Of a DNA stretch of 64,000 bases, positions 8,568 through 17,560 are shown one piece after another. The stretch is taken from positions 436-64,435 of the forward strand of contig NZ_LMER01000017.1 of the NCBI RefSeq assembly GCF_001426435.1. Reading direction: 5' to 3'. A program made the position numbers and the translations under genes. Origin of the DNA: Angustibacter sp. Root456 (GTDB lineage: Bacteria > Actinomycetota > Actinomycetes > Actinomycetales > Angustibacteraceae). The notes under the pieces are model-generated. The model was given only the letters and a program-made list of their open reading frames with translations. It was not told the DNA's origin and searched no databases. Within the stretch, counting starts at the first letter, position 1, and the number at the start of each line of letters is the position of its first letter.

Positions 8568-9373
8568 CGACCCCGTGGCACGTGCGCAGCGACCAGCTCG
8601 CTGACTACCACGACCAGACGAGCGACCCGGTGGTCGCCGCCTCGACCGAGGCGCACCTGCTGCGGTGCGGGCCGTGTCGGGCCGCGCTCGCGCGGCTCGC
8701 GGACTCCGGTGAGGCCGCGCGCCGTTGGGAGCGCCTCGCGGACGCGGTCGACCACCCGAGCCGGGGCGGCTCGCGCCTCAGCCGCGTGGCCGTGGGGACG
8801 CCACCCCTGATGTGGGCCGCGCTCATCTCCGCGGCCACCTCGGCCGCGCTGCCCGCGGTCGCGAGCGCCGTCCACCAGCCTCGCGCGACCGCACTGCTGC
8901 TCGCGCTGGCGCCGCTCATCCCTCTCACAGCGGTCGCCATCGCCTACCGGCACGCCAGCGACCCCGTGGGCGAGATCGCGCTGGCGACACCGTCCGCCGG
9001 GCTTCGACTGGTGGCGATGCGAGCCACGGCGGTCGGGCTCGGTGCCCTGCCAGCCGGTGTGCTGAGCGGCTGGCTTTCCGGGCTCTCACCGCACGTGGCG
9101 CTGGCGTGGTTGCTGCCGGGGCTCGCGCTGGCCGCGATGGTGCTCGCGAGCGCCACCACGCGGTTCGACCCGCTGGACGTCGCCGCCGGCCTCGGGGCGA
9201 CGTGGGCCCTGGCCGTGGGCGCCCCCGGGTCGGTGCGGGCCTCCGCGGCCGCGCACCTGGTCGATGTCGTGGCCTCGCCCGCGATGCAGCTCACGGCGGT
9301 CGCCGTCGGGCTGGCCGCCGTCGCCGTGACCCTCAGCCGCCGTCAGACCATCGCCTACCGGAGGTCGGCATGA
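8564..9373 (+). CDS. Zinc-finger (zf-HC2) membrane anti-sigma factor
   Basis: A 269-residue protein. The N-terminal 50 residues carry a His-x3-Cys-x2-Cys zinc anti-sigma motif (AHLLRCGPCRAAL), and about six hydrophobic helices follow from residue 80 on. The multi-spanning C-terminal part is larger than in one-helix anti-sigma factors, so it may sense the membrane or the adjoining transporter directly. It starts at GTG inside the last four bases of the sigma gene and overlaps the ABC ATPase gene by 4 bases, which implies translational coupling. Its partner is inferred to be the upstream ECF sigma factor. Confidence 0.75.
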   Translation: MTTPWHVRSDQLADYHDQTSDPVVAASTEAHLLRCGPCRAALARLADSGEAARRWERLADAVDHPSRGGSRLSRVAVGTPPLMWAALISAATSAALPAVASAVHQPRATALLLALAPLIPLTAVAIAYRHASDPVGEIALATPSAGLRLVAMRATAVGLGALPAGVLSGWLSGLSPHVALAWLLPGLALAAMVLASATTRFDPLDVAAGLGATWALAVGAPGSVRASAAAHLVDVVASPAMQLTAVAVGLAAVAVTLSRRQTIAYRRSA

Positions 9374-10236
9374 CCGTCACGACCGCGGCGTCCGCCATGA
9401 GGGCCGAAGGACTCACCAAGTCCTTCGGTGCCACGCGGGCCGTCGACCACCTCTCGCTCACGCTGTCGCCCGGCGTCGTGGGCCTGCTCGGCCCCAACGG
9501 CGCGGGCAAGACCACCCTGCTGCGGATGCTGGCCACCGTGCTGGCGCCCGACGACGGCTCGCTGACCCTGCTCGGACGCGACCCGTCGCGGCCGGCCGAG
9601 CGGCTCGAGATCCGGCGCCGCTTGGGTTACCTGCCGCAGTCGCCCGCGCTCTACCCGGGCTTCACCGCGTTCGACCTCGTCGACTACGTGGCGTTGCTCA
9701 AGGAGCACACCGACGCGACCTGGCGCCGCGAGGAGTGCCGGCGCGTGCTGGAGGCGGTGGGGCTGAGCGACGCGATGCACCGCAAGGTCAAGACGCTGTC
9801 GGGTGGGACGCGTCAGCGGGTGGCGCTGGCCACGGCGCTCATCGGCTCGCCGGAGCTGCTCGTGCTCGACGAGCCGGCGACCGGCTTGGACCCCGACCAG
9901 CGTTTGCGGCTGCGTTCGGTGCTGTCACGGGCCGCGGCGTCGGCGACCGTCGTCCTCAGCACGCACAACACGGCCGAGGTGGCGGCGCTGTGCCAGGAGG
10001 TCTACGTCGTCCTGCACGGTCAGGTGCGCTTCAGAGGCACTCCGGCCGAGCTGGCCGCCGTCGCCGACGGCCAGGTGTGGGTCGATGATCGCGAGGACTC
10101 CCAGGCCCTGCGCTGCTGGCAGACCGCGGACGGCACGTTCCGGCACCTGGGCGTCCCGCCGACCGGAGCCGAGGTCATCGAGCCGACGTTGGACGACGGC
10201 TACCTGCTCATCGCGCGCGAAGGACGCAGCTCATGA
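9370..10236 (+). CDS. ABC transporter ATP-binding protein
   Basis: A 288-residue single-cassette ATPase: Walker A GPNGAGKT at about 41-48, signature LSGGTRQR, Walker B LLVLDEPATGLD and the switch histidine in STHNT. The C-terminal extension of about 80 residues follows the pattern of ABC-2 type exporter ATPases. It energises export together with the two membrane proteins encoded next, all joined by 4-base overlaps. The substrate is unknown. Confidence 0.9.
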   Translation: MTVTTAASAMRAEGLTKSFGATRAVDHLSLTLSPGVVGLLGPNGAGKTTLLRMLATVLAPDDGSLTLLGRDPSRPAERLEIRRRLGYLPQSPALYPGFTAFDLVDYVALLKEHTDATWRREECRRVLEAVGLSDAMHRKVKTLSGGTRQRVALATALIGSPELLVLDEPATGLDPDQRLRLRSVLSRAAASATVVLSTHNTAEVAALCQEVYVVLHGQVRFRGTPAELAAVADGQVWVDDREDSQALRCWQTADGTFRHLGVPPTGAEVIEPTLDDGYLLIAREGRSS

Positions 10237-10838
10237 GGTCACTCGTCAGTCCGCAGGCGAGCGCGGCCCTCGCCCTGCTGCGCTTCACCGGCCGTGCCGT
10301 GCCCTGGACGCCCCTGCTCGGGAGCGCCGCTGCGCTGGGCGTCGTCGGCGGCGCGGTCGCCGCCTCCGGGGAGCACCCGAGCGAGCTGTACGCCCTCGCA
10401 GCGGCCACGGTGGCCGCCGGCGCGCTGGCCGGGCTGCACGATCCTGCGGCGGCGTTGCTGGCCGCCGTGTCGACCGCTCCGGGCCGTCGGCGCCGGCAGC
10501 GGGTGGTGCTGCTGGCGCCGGCGACGGCGGTGGTGTGGCTGCTGCTGCTGGCCGCCGCCAGCGGGCCGAGCGAGGCGGCCGCGAGCTGGCCGGTCGCGCC
10601 GGTGACGGCGCTCCTGCTGGCCGGCCTCGCCGTCGCCACCTGGGTGCCCCACGAGCGGGCGGTCCCGGCGGCCGTGGGAGTGCCGCTGGTGTGGTTCGTC
10701 CTCGACCGGTTCGTCGGCCAGTCCGACGGGGTCGCGGGGTCTGCGGTGTCGGGGTGGACGCTGTCGGCCTGGACGCTGCCTCCGTGGACCGTCGTGGCGG
10801 TCGCCGTCGGCGCGCTGCTCGCGGGGTGGCGGCGATGA
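10233..10838 (+). CDS. ABC exporter membrane subunit, small
   Basis: A 201-residue membrane protein with about five hydrophobic segments and an Arg-rich cytoplasmic loop (PGRRRRQR). It has no recognisable domain beyond this, but it lies between the ATPase and a second multi-spanning subunit and overlaps both by 4 bases. It is therefore read as one permease component of the same ABC exporter. Two tandem tryptophan motifs near the end (SGWTLSAWTLPPWTV) are unusual. Confidence 0.6.
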   Translation: MRSLVSPQASAALALLRFTGRAVPWTPLLGSAAALGVVGGAVAASGEHPSELYALAAATVAAGALAGLHDPAAALLAAVSTAPGRRRRQRVVLLAPATAVVWLLLLAAASGPSEAAASWPVAPVTALLLAGLAVATWVPHERAVPAAVGVPLVWFVLDRFVGQSDGVAGSAVSGWTLSAWTLPPWTVVAVAVGALLAGWRR

Positions 10839-11770
10839 GCGCGTCGGCTGTTGAGGGCCGCGTGCCGGACCAGGTCGCGGACGGCGTCGCGGACGGCGCC
10901 GCGGCTGGCCCGCGCCGCAGGGCGGTGAGGCAGCTCGCGGCCGTGGAGGCACGGCGGATGCTGTGGTCGCCGTGGCTGCTGCTGACGGTCCCGGTCACGT
11001 GGCTCGCCGGGCGCACGACGCTGCAGGCGAACTGGTCCGGCGCGGCCTACACCTCCCTGCCGGCGGTCGCCGGACCAGCGCTGTTCGCCGTCTCGGTCGC
11101 GGTGGCCGTTGCGTGCGGCCGCGACCGCGCCCCGCTCGCTCAGGACGCCCCGGTGGGTGAGCGTCAACGCCTGACGGCGCGGTTGCTCGGCGGCGGCGTG
11201 TTCGTCGTGCTCATGGCGGTCGTCGCCGGGACGACGGCGCTGTGGCTGCGCAGTCGTGGCGGCCTGGACCTCGGGGACGAACCGGGCCGCACGCTGCATG
11301 CGCAGCTCACCCTGCCGGAGATCCTGCAGCCGGTGGCTCTCACCGTCGTCGCGGTCGCGCTGGGGGCGGCTGCGGCGCGGTGGGTACGCCATCGGCTGGG
11401 CGCGGTGACGTTGCTGTTCCTCGTGTGGTTCGCGGCATCGCTCGTCTACTGGGCGTTCAACGGCCCCACGGTGCGCGCGTTCGCCCTCGTGCAGAGCCAA
11501 CCGATCACGGTGCGGGCCGCCGAGGCCGGGACGGACCCGCTCACGCTCCCCTCGTCGTGGCTGCTGTCGGCCCCGGGGCAGTACCAGGACTTCTGGGGGC
11601 GGCTCGTCGTGAGCCCGGCGATGGCGGCGTGGCACGACGTGTACCTGCTGGGGGTGGCGGGTCTGCTGGTCTGGGTCGCGATGGGTCTACGCCACGGACG
11701 TCGCGTCGCAGCCGTCGGGCTCCTCCTCGCTGCGGCAGGGGTGGCCGGCCAGCTGGTGGTGCAGACGTGA
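10835..11770 (+). CDS. ABC exporter permease subunit, large
   Basis: The 311-residue protein has a polar N-terminus of about 35 residues and then roughly six membrane helices separated by a periplasm-facing loop near 140-160. It has the appearance of an ABC-2 permease without an assignable subfamily. ATG at 10835 overlaps the previous stop by 4 bases, and its own stop overlaps the lipoprotein start by 4 bases. It is expected to form the channel with the preceding subunit. Confidence 0.65.
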   Translation: MSASAVEGRVPDQVADGVADGAAAGPRRRAVRQLAAVEARRMLWSPWLLLTVPVTWLAGRTTLQANWSGAAYTSLPAVAGPALFAVSVAVAVACGRDRAPLAQDAPVGERQRLTARLLGGGVFVVLMAVVAGTTALWLRSRGGLDLGDEPGRTLHAQLTLPEILQPVALTVVAVALGAAAARWVRHRLGAVTLLFLVWFAASLVYWAFNGPTVRAFALVQSQPITVRAAEAGTDPLTLPSSWLLSAPGQYQDFWGRLVVSPAMAAWHDVYLLGVAGLLVWVAMGLRHGRRVAAVGLLLAAAGVAGQLVVQT

Positions 11771-12795
11771 GGTCGCGGCGGGCCGGTCGACGAGGCGCCG
11801 GTGGCGTGCTGGCACAGACGATGGCGCTCAGCGCGGCGCTCACGGGCTGCAGCGGGGCGTACGACGCCGACGGTGAGCCGGCGAGCGCAGGCCGGCTGGT
11901 CGCCGCCCCCGGGCGCCTGCCGTCGGCGCGGCCGGTGGTCGTCGACACCGATCTCGGCGCCGACGACGTCGTCGCGCTCGGGTTGCTGCTGCGCCGACCA
12001 GACGTCGACGTCCGCGCGGTCACCGTCGCCGCCACCGGCCTGGTGGGCTGCCCGGACGCCGGGGACGTCGTCACCGCGCTCGCCGCAGCGGTCGGCACGC
12101 CGCCTCCGCCCGTCGCGTGCGGGCGCAGCGAGCCCGGCCCGCGTGGGCGCTCGATGCCCGCCGCGTGGCGGACCGCCGCGGCGTCCGGTAGCGGGCTGCC
12201 TGCTCCCTCGGCGCAGGTGCGTCACTTCGCCTCAGCGCCGATGGTGACGCAGCCTGCCGCGGGGGTGATCGGCCGGCTCGCGCGCCAGACGCCGGATCTC
12301 ACGATCGTGGCGCTCGGGCCGCTCACGAACCTGGCCGACCTCGCGTCGTCCGATCCTGCGGCCTTCTCCCGGCTGGGCGAGATCCACGCCATGGGTGGTG
12401 TGCTCGACGGGGTGGGTGAGGGCGATGTCGGCGAGTGGAACGCCGCCGCCGACCCTGCGTCGTTCGAGGCCGTCCTCGCTGCGGCCGCCAGCGGTCAGCC
12501 GAGGCTCACCGTCGTCCCGCTGGACGCCGTGCCGCCAGGCACGCCTCGGGAGCTGACCGGGCCCGTCGTCGGTGCCGTCGCGGCCGCCGCCCAGCTGCCA
12601 GCGTGGTGGGACGCCGCCACCGCCGCCGCGCTCGTGGCGCCCGACGCCGCCGTCCTCACCTCGGGGTCGTTCACCGTGAGCGCATCCGAGCCAGGTCGGT
12701 TGCAGCGCAAGGGCGACGGCCGGGTACGCCTGGTGCAGCACCTGGGTGCCGAGGGGCTGCGTGCCGTGTACGCGAGCGCCTTCGCGGCGCGGTGA
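11767..12795 (+). CDS. Secreted lipoprotein of the nucleoside-hydrolase family
   Basis: A 342-residue inosine/uridine-preferring nucleoside hydrolase homologue. The Ca-binding signature DTDLGADD (60-67) corresponds to the family DxDxGxDD, and ALGPLTNLAD and EWNAAADP are further family segments. Unlike typical cytosolic members it begins with an Arg-rich signal sequence and a lipobox (LTGC, Cys28), so it should be anchored outside the membrane and could cleave extracellular nucleosides. The GTG start overlaps the permease stop by 4 bases, making it the last gene of the sigma/ABC operon. That hints that the exporter handles a nucleoside-like compound, though this is only inference. Confidence 0.82.
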   Translation: MRSRRAGRRGAGGVLAQTMALSAALTGCSGAYDADGEPASAGRLVAAPGRLPSARPVVVDTDLGADDVVALGLLLRRPDVDVRAVTVAATGLVGCPDAGDVVTALAAAVGTPPPPVACGRSEPGPRGRSMPAAWRTAAASGSGLPAPSAQVRHFASAPMVTQPAAGVIGRLARQTPDLTIVALGPLTNLADLASSDPAAFSRLGEIHAMGGVLDGVGEGDVGEWNAAADPASFEAVLAAAASGQPRLTVVPLDAVPPGTPRELTGPVVGAVAAAAQLPAWWDAATAAALVAPDAAVLTSGSFTVSASEPGRLQRKGDGRVRLVQHLGAEGLRAVYASAFAAR

Positions 12796-12805
12796 GCGCG
12801 GGCCG

Positions 12806-13678
12806 TTACAGGTGGGCCACCGCGGGCACGATCCGCTCCCCCATCATCTCCAGCACGCCCGGCTGGCTGACGCGGGCCAGCGTGCCGTGAGCCACCTCGA
12901 TGCCCAGCCCGGCCAGCTGCGTGAGGTGCTCGATGGTGGCGTCGACGTTCTCGCCGTCCGGGCCGAGGTCGAACCGCACTTGCGCCGTCTTCTCGATCGC
13001 GTCGTAGTCGCGGCCGAGCCGCTCGCAGTGCTCGCGCAGCACGTCGAGCTTCCGGCCGAGCTCGGGTGAGTCGAAGATGTTGCAGGCGTCGGCGTACTGC
13101 GCCACCATGCGCAGCGTCTTCTTCTCCCCCGCGCCGCCGATGAGGATCGGTGGGTGCGGACGGCTCAGCGACTGCGGCGAGTTGAGGGTGCGCTCGAGCC
13201 GGTAGTGCTCGCCGACGTACGGGCCGTCGTCGTCGCTCCACATCTGCAGGCAGATCTGCAGCGCCTCCTCGAGTCGCTCGAACCGCTCCTTGGTGGACGG
13301 GAAGAGCAGCCCCAGCCCGCGCGCCTCCTCCTCGTTCCAGGCCGCGCCGATGCCGAGCATGGCGCGACCCCCCGACAGCACGTCGAGGGTCGTCACGGCC
13401 TTGGCCAGCAGGCCGGGGTCGCGGTAGACGACGGCCGTGACGACCGTGAGCAGCTTGACTCGCTCGGTCACCGCAGCCAGGTAACCCAACGCGGTGTACG
13501 CCTCGAGCATCTCGTGCTCGACCGGCCCGATCGCTCCGATCTGCCAGACGTGGTCCATCACGCTGACCCGGTCGAAGCCAGCGGCCTCAGCCCGCTGGGC
13601 GACATCGGCTAGCTGGCCGCGCAGCGCGCCCGGCCCGCCGTCCCAGGTGAAGTCCGCGATGTGCAGTCCGAGCTTCAT
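12806..13678 (-). CDS. Luciferase-like, probably F420-dependent, oxidoreductase
   Basis: A 290-residue TIM-barrel monooxygenase/reductase of the bacterial luciferase family. It opens with the usual MKLGLHIADFTW strand and contains VMDHVWQ, a LSGGRAMLGIGAAWNEEE phosphate-binding segment and PPILIGGAGEKKTLR near the cofactor site. These match the actinobacterial F420-dependent class better than FMN-dependent ones, though cofactor choice cannot be proven by eye. It converges on the nucleoside-hydrolase gene (10 bases apart) and stands alone on this strand. Confidence 0.85.
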   Translation of the reverse strand: MKLGLHIADFTWDGGPGALRGQLADVAQRAEAAGFDRVSVMDHVWQIGAIGPVEHEMLEAYTALGYLAAVTERVKLLTVVTAVVYRDPGLLAKAVTTLDVLSGGRAMLGIGAAWNEEEARGLGLLFPSTKERFERLEEALQICLQMWSDDDGPYVGEHYRLERTLNSPQSLSRPHPPILIGGAGEKKTLRMVAQYADACNIFDSPELGRKLDVLREHCERLGRDYDAIEKTAQVRFDLGPDGENVDATIEHLTQLAGLGIEVAHGTLARVSQPGVLEMMGERIVPAVAHL

Positions 13679-13822
13679 GCCACTCCTTCGACCAGACCGA
13701 CAGACGACGGGCGGATGCCCCAACCGATTCTGCTCGCGCCGCGTCGATGCCGCCCCCTCTAGGGTGGGCGAGCGCGCCACGTCGCCACGACCCGCTCCGC
13801 GCGAACCGACCCAGGAGGCACC

Positions 13823-14521
13823 GTGCTCGACGAGCCCACGCTCGACGCCGCGAGCTCCGCGGCCCCCGACGGACTGGTGCAGCACCTGCGGCACTGGCTG
13901 GGCGCGTGGCCTCCCCTCAGCGCGGTGGACGTCGTCGCCGCACCCCAGCGCACGCAGCCGGCGTGGGACGGGCGCATCCACCCCGTGCTGGGTGTCGCCG
14001 ACGCCACCGGGGCCACGGTGCTGTCGGTGCCGCCCGACGTCGCGGACGCCGTGCGCGAGGCGGCCACCGGCGGCGTCGAGCCGCTGCTCGCGCAGCTGCC
14101 CGCCCTGCTCGGTGACGCGTCGCGCCAGGCGTTCCGGGCCGTCTTCCGCTGGACCACCCGTCCGGCCGACGCTCCGGCCACCGGACGCTGGGTGGCCGCC
14201 GACGCGCCCGGCGTTCCCGAGTGGTTGCACCCGTTCGGTGGCCAGGTGCTGGTCGCCACGGCGGACGACGGATCGCACCTCGCCGGCGTCGGCATCAAGC
14301 GGCACGACGCGTTCGGCCACGAGCTGGCGGTCGTGACGGCTCCGCAGGCGCGCGGGCGCGGCCTCGGCCGAGGGCTGGTCACCCAAGCCGCCCGGCACGT
14401 GCTGCGGTCCGGGACGGTGCCGACGTACCTGCACGCGACCGACAACGTCGCCTCGGCGCACCTGGCCGACTCCGCCGGCTTCCCCGACCGCGGCTGGACC
14501 GTGATCGGGCTCGGCGACTGA
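13823..14521 (+). CDS. GNAT-family N-acetyltransferase
   Basis: A 232-residue protein with the acetyl-CoA pyrophosphate loop QARGRGLGRGLV at about 176-187, followed by the final strand-helix DNVASAHLADSAGF typical of GNAT enzymes. The N-terminal half is a less conserved domain, so the acceptor is unknown. ATG is not used; the gene starts at GTG after GGAGGCACC. Its 3' end abuts a decayed gene on the opposite strand. Confidence 0.8.
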   Translation: MLDEPTLDAASSAAPDGLVQHLRHWLGAWPPLSAVDVVAAPQRTQPAWDGRIHPVLGVADATGATVLSVPPDVADAVREAATGGVEPLLAQLPALLGDASRQAFRAVFRWTTRPADAPATGRWVAADAPGVPEWLHPFGGQVLVATADDGSHLAGVGIKRHDAFGHELAVVTAPQARGRGLGRGLVTQAARHVLRSGTVPTYLHATDNVASAHLADSAGFPDRGWTVIGLGD

Positions 14522-14534
14522 CTCAGCCGGCCCC

Positions 14535-14716
14535 GGCAGGGCACCGGCCCACATCAGCACCGCGGGGTGCCGCTGCCAGCCGTAGTCCGCTAGCAGCAGC
14601 GCTCGCAGGACCTGCAGCGTCTCGACCCGTTGCTTGCCGAGCCGCCGGTCGTCGAGCACCGCTGCGCTCGCGTCGAGGCCGGCGTAGGGCACGAAGGTCT
14701 GCACGCCAACCACCAT
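14535..14716 (-). pseudogene. Truncated remnant of an MSMEG_6728-type / pyrimidine-dimer glycosylase-like gene
   Basis: The frame begins QTFVPYAGLDASAAVLDDRR and continues LGKQRVETLQVLRALLLADY then HPAVLMW. This matches the start of a roughly 160-residue actinobacterial family related to pyrimidine-dimer DNA glycosylases. After about 50 family-like residues the frame runs straight into the antisense of the acetyltransferase with no stop for 1.7 kb, so two thirds of the protein is missing. It is best read as a 3'-deleted relic. GTG at 14704 may be the original start. Confidence 0.5.
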
Positions 14717-14907
14717 GCCCAGGGGCCACCACAACGGCGACCCGGGCCGCCCGCGCCGCCCGGGCCGACGTCGGTGGCGCGCTCGTCACGGTTGCTGCGA
14801 AACCGCGCCAGGTGGAACCGAATCGCCGTCCCCGACGAAGTACCCGTGACCGACCCCAGTGACGGACGTCGCGACGGACCGTCGAACCGCATCCAAAGGA
14901 GCACGAG

Positions 14908-15744
14908 ATGGCACGAACCCTCACGATGGCGGCCCGCGTGAGCGCCGCGGTGGCGCTGGCGGGCAGCGGACTGCTGCTGGCCGCGCCGGCCCAGGCGGCC
15001 TCGACGGCCACCGTCACGGTGGTGCACGGCATCCCCGCGACGAACGTCGACGTGTACGTCGACGGCGCGAAGGCGTTGTCGGACTTCACCTTCAAGACCG
15101 TGACCAAGCCGATCTCGCTGCCGGCCGGATCGCACGCGATCGCCGTGCGCAAGGCCGGTGACCCCGCCAGCGCCAAGCCCATCCTCACCGCGACGGCGAA
15201 GCTGACGGCCGGCGAGAACGCCACCATCGTCGCCAACCTCACCGCCGCCGGAAAGCCGACGCTCACGCCGTTCGTCAACCCCACGACCGCGGTGCCGTCG
15301 TCCATGGGCCGCCTGATCGTCCGGCACACCGCCGCTGCGCCCGCCGTCGACGTCCTGGCGGGCGGCAAGGCGGTCATCACCTCGCTCACCAACCCGAACG
15401 AGAAGTCGCTCATGGTGCCGAAGGGCACGGTCAACGCGTCGGTGGCGGCGGCCGGCACGACCGACCCGGTCATCGGCCCGGTGGCACTCAACCTCGCCGG
15501 CGGCTCGACGACCATCGTGTACGCCATCGGCAGCCTCGAGGGCAAGACCCTCACCGCTGTGACGCAGACCTACTCCAGCAACGCTTCCGGTCCCTCGGCG
15601 GTCGCGGCGGGCACTGGCGGTCAGGCGACGGACGCCACCACGCCGTGGACGGCCGTCGCTGCCGGCATCGTCGGGCTCGCGCTGCTCGCCGGTGTCGGTG
15701 CGGTGGGCGCACGCCGTCGCGTCACCGTCGACAACCGTTCGTGA
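14908..15744 (+). CDS. Exported DUF4397 protein with C-terminal membrane anchor
   Basis: A 278-residue surface protein. It has a signal peptide (cleavage near AAPAQAAS, residue 31), then two DUF4397-like beta domains with TVTVVHGIPATNVDVYVDG at the head, then a Ser/Gly/Thr linker. It ends in a membrane helix (AAGIVGLALLAGVGAVG) and a short basic tail RRRV. The tail resembles a cell-wall sorting signal but no LPxTG is visible. The class F sortase gene follows within 11 bases, so it is the likely client or partner. An AAAGGAGCACGAG ribosome binding site supports the ATG. Confidence 0.82.
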   Translation: MARTLTMAARVSAAVALAGSGLLLAAPAQAASTATVTVVHGIPATNVDVYVDGAKALSDFTFKTVTKPISLPAGSHAIAVRKAGDPASAKPILTATAKLTAGENATIVANLTAAGKPTLTPFVNPTTAVPSSMGRLIVRHTAAAPAVDVLAGGKAVITSLTNPNEKSLMVPKGTVNASVAAAGTTDPVIGPVALNLAGGSTTIVYAIGSLEGKTLTAVTQTYSSNASGPSAVAAGTGGQATDATTPWTAVAAGIVGLALLAGVGAVGARRRVTVDNRS

Positions 15745-15754
15745 GTACCTGCGC

Positions 15755-16465
15755 GTGAGCTCCTCCCGCGCCGCAGGACGGCGACGGCGCTCGGTGCTGA
15801 GCGTCGTCGCCGTCCTCGGCGTGCTGCTCATCGGCTACTGCGTCGTCCGGCTCGTCGACGGCCGAGGCCGGCACTTCGAGGCCATCGGCACCGTGCCGCG
15901 GGCCGATGCGCCCGCCCCGCCGCCGACCTCCCTCCGGGCGAGGCAGCCGCAGCCCGCGACGACGACGTCGCCCGCCCCGTCGGTGCTGGTGGATGAGTCG
16001 TTCACGCCCGCGCGGATCGTGATGAGCCGACCCGCCGTCGACGCGCGGATCCAACCCGTCGACGTGCTGCCTGACGGCAACCTGGTGATCCCCGAGGACG
16101 TCCGCACGGTGGGCTGGTGGCGCTCAGGCGCGGCTCCGGGCTCACCGGTCGGCACGGTGGTGCTGGCCGGCCACGTCGACTCGGCGAGCGCCGGGCCCGG
16201 GGCGCTGTTCCACCTCGACGACGCACCGGTGGGTAGTCGCATCACGCTCTCCGGCGACCGGATCGACACCTCAGGCACGGCCTCCAGCCAGGTCTACGAG
16301 GTGGTCGGCCGACGCCGCTACGCCAAGGCCGCGCTACCGGCCGCGTCGCTGTTCGCCCAGGGCCGCACGCCCCGGCTCGTGGTGATCACCTGCGGTGGTG
16401 ACTTCGACCCCGTGACGCGTCACTACACCGACAACGTCGTCGTGTTCGCCGAGCCGGTGCGCTGA
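15755..16465 (+). CDS. Class F sortase
   Basis: A 236-residue membrane-anchored transpeptidase. It has an N-terminal helix at about 14-30, a Pro/Ala-rich spacer to about 78, then the sortase barrel with catalytic His140 (LAGHVDS), Cys213 (LVVITCGGDF) and Arg222 (VTRHYTDN). All three catalytic residues are present. GTG at 15755 is preferred because it puts the start just after the stop of the DUF4397 gene; a longer upstream reading would overlap that gene. In actinomycetes such sortases often sit beside DUF4397 proteins, as here. Confidence 0.85.
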   Translation: MSSSRAAGRRRRSVLSVVAVLGVLLIGYCVVRLVDGRGRHFEAIGTVPRADAPAPPPTSLRARQPQPATTTSPAPSVLVDESFTPARIVMSRPAVDARIQPVDVLPDGNLVIPEDVRTVGWWRSGAAPGSPVGTVVLAGHVDSASAGPGALFHLDDAPVGSRITLSGDRIDTSGTASSQVYEVVGRRRYAKAALPAASLFAQGRTPRLVVITCGGDFDPVTRHYTDNVVVFAEPVR

Positions 16466-16654
16466 CCGACACCCCAGCGCCGCTGGGCCAGTGCCCGCGA
16501 TCTCGACCGGACACGTCGACCGAGGTCCGAGGCGCCACTCACCACGTCGGCTACTCTCACGTGGGGCAGGAAGTCGTCCAGCCCTTCGCCGGCGCCGCAC
16601 GTCACCGTTTGCGAGCACGTGTCGTAGAACCATGCTTGCTACCCCGGGGGACCC

Positions 16655-17527
16655 GTGCCGCCTGTCCAGCCGTCCAGCCTGTCCACGTCCACGCAGCGCC
16701 GCCCGAGGCGCCCACTGCTGCTCGCGGTGGCCGCCGTGCCGCTCGCGGCGCTGCTGGTCAACGCCGCCGCGACGGCGCAGGCCGCCCCGGCGCCGTCCGT
16801 CACCGTGATCGGCACCACGATGAGCCCCTACGGAGCCCTCGAAGTCGACGGCGTGAGCGGGTTCGCCGCCAACGCCGCGCTCACGTTCACCATCGACGGC
16901 ACGGACGTGACGGACGAGCTCGTCCACACGACCACCGAGTCCGACGGGTCCATCAGCCAGGTGCTCGGCAACCTGCGCCTTCCCGGCGCGTCCGGCGGCT
17001 CGCTGGGCACCCACACCCTCACCGTGACCGACACCGCCGGTGGCAGCGCCTCGGTCACCCTGAAGGTCATCCCCTCCCCCGTGGCCACGCCGGCTTCGTT
17101 GGCGCGCACGGTCTCCCAGATGCGCACGACTGGGGTGACGGTGCGCTTCGACGGGTTCCTGCCCGGAGAGACCGTGGAGGTCGGGATGGCGAGCCAGATC
17201 AACGGCTCACCGTGCGGGGCGCCCCTGACCGCGGACACGACCGGCAGCGTGACGGCCACGTGCGTCTGGACCGCCGCCTACACCAAGCGCTTCGGCCAGA
17301 CGCCGGGCCCGGACTCGTACTTCGTCGGCGCCAACAACAGCATCTACACCATCTACTCGGCGATGGCTGCGGTCACCGTCTCCGCGGATGCGGTGGCCGT
17401 CCCGCCGACGACGAAGCCCCCGACCACGCAGCCCCCGACGACGCAGCCCCCGACGTCCACGCCTGCGGCAGCGCCCGCCGCCCGGCCGGCCGTCGCGGTG
17501 CGCGACCACGCTCGCTTCACCGGCTAG
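16655..17527 (+). CDS. Secreted protein with Thr/Pro-rich tail
   Basis: A 290-residue exported protein of unknown function with a signal peptide ending near QAAPAPS (about residue 45). Two immunoglobulin-like beta domains follow, the second with a Cys pair (SPCGAPL / TATCVW), then a PPTTxPP repeat tail (PPTTKPPTTQPPTTQPPTS). The tail suggests wall spanning. There is no sorting motif or terminal helix. The GTG follows a GGGGGACCC element. It sits between the sortase and an L,D-transpeptidase, so a cell-envelope role is plausible. Confidence 0.7.
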   Translation: MPPVQPSSLSTSTQRRPRRPLLLAVAAVPLAALLVNAAATAQAAPAPSVTVIGTTMSPYGALEVDGVSGFAANAALTFTIDGTDVTDELVHTTTESDGSISQVLGNLRLPGASGGSLGTHTLTVTDTAGGSASVTLKVIPSPVATPASLARTVSQMRTTGVTVRFDGFLPGETVEVGMASQINGSPCGAPLTADTTGSVTATCVWTAAYTKRFGQTPGPDSYFVGANNSIYTIYSAMAAVTVSADAVAVPPTTKPPTTQPPTTQPPTSTPAAAPAARPAVAVRDHARFTG

Positions 17528-17560
17528 GCGACCCGTGAGGGGTGACGGCGCACGCCGGTC

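Noticed and set aside
12806-14734. A single open frame joining the glycosylase-like remnant to the luciferase-like oxidoreductase
   Set aside because: The middle is antisense to the acetyltransferase and has no family likeness; the oxidoreductase has its own ATG at 13678.
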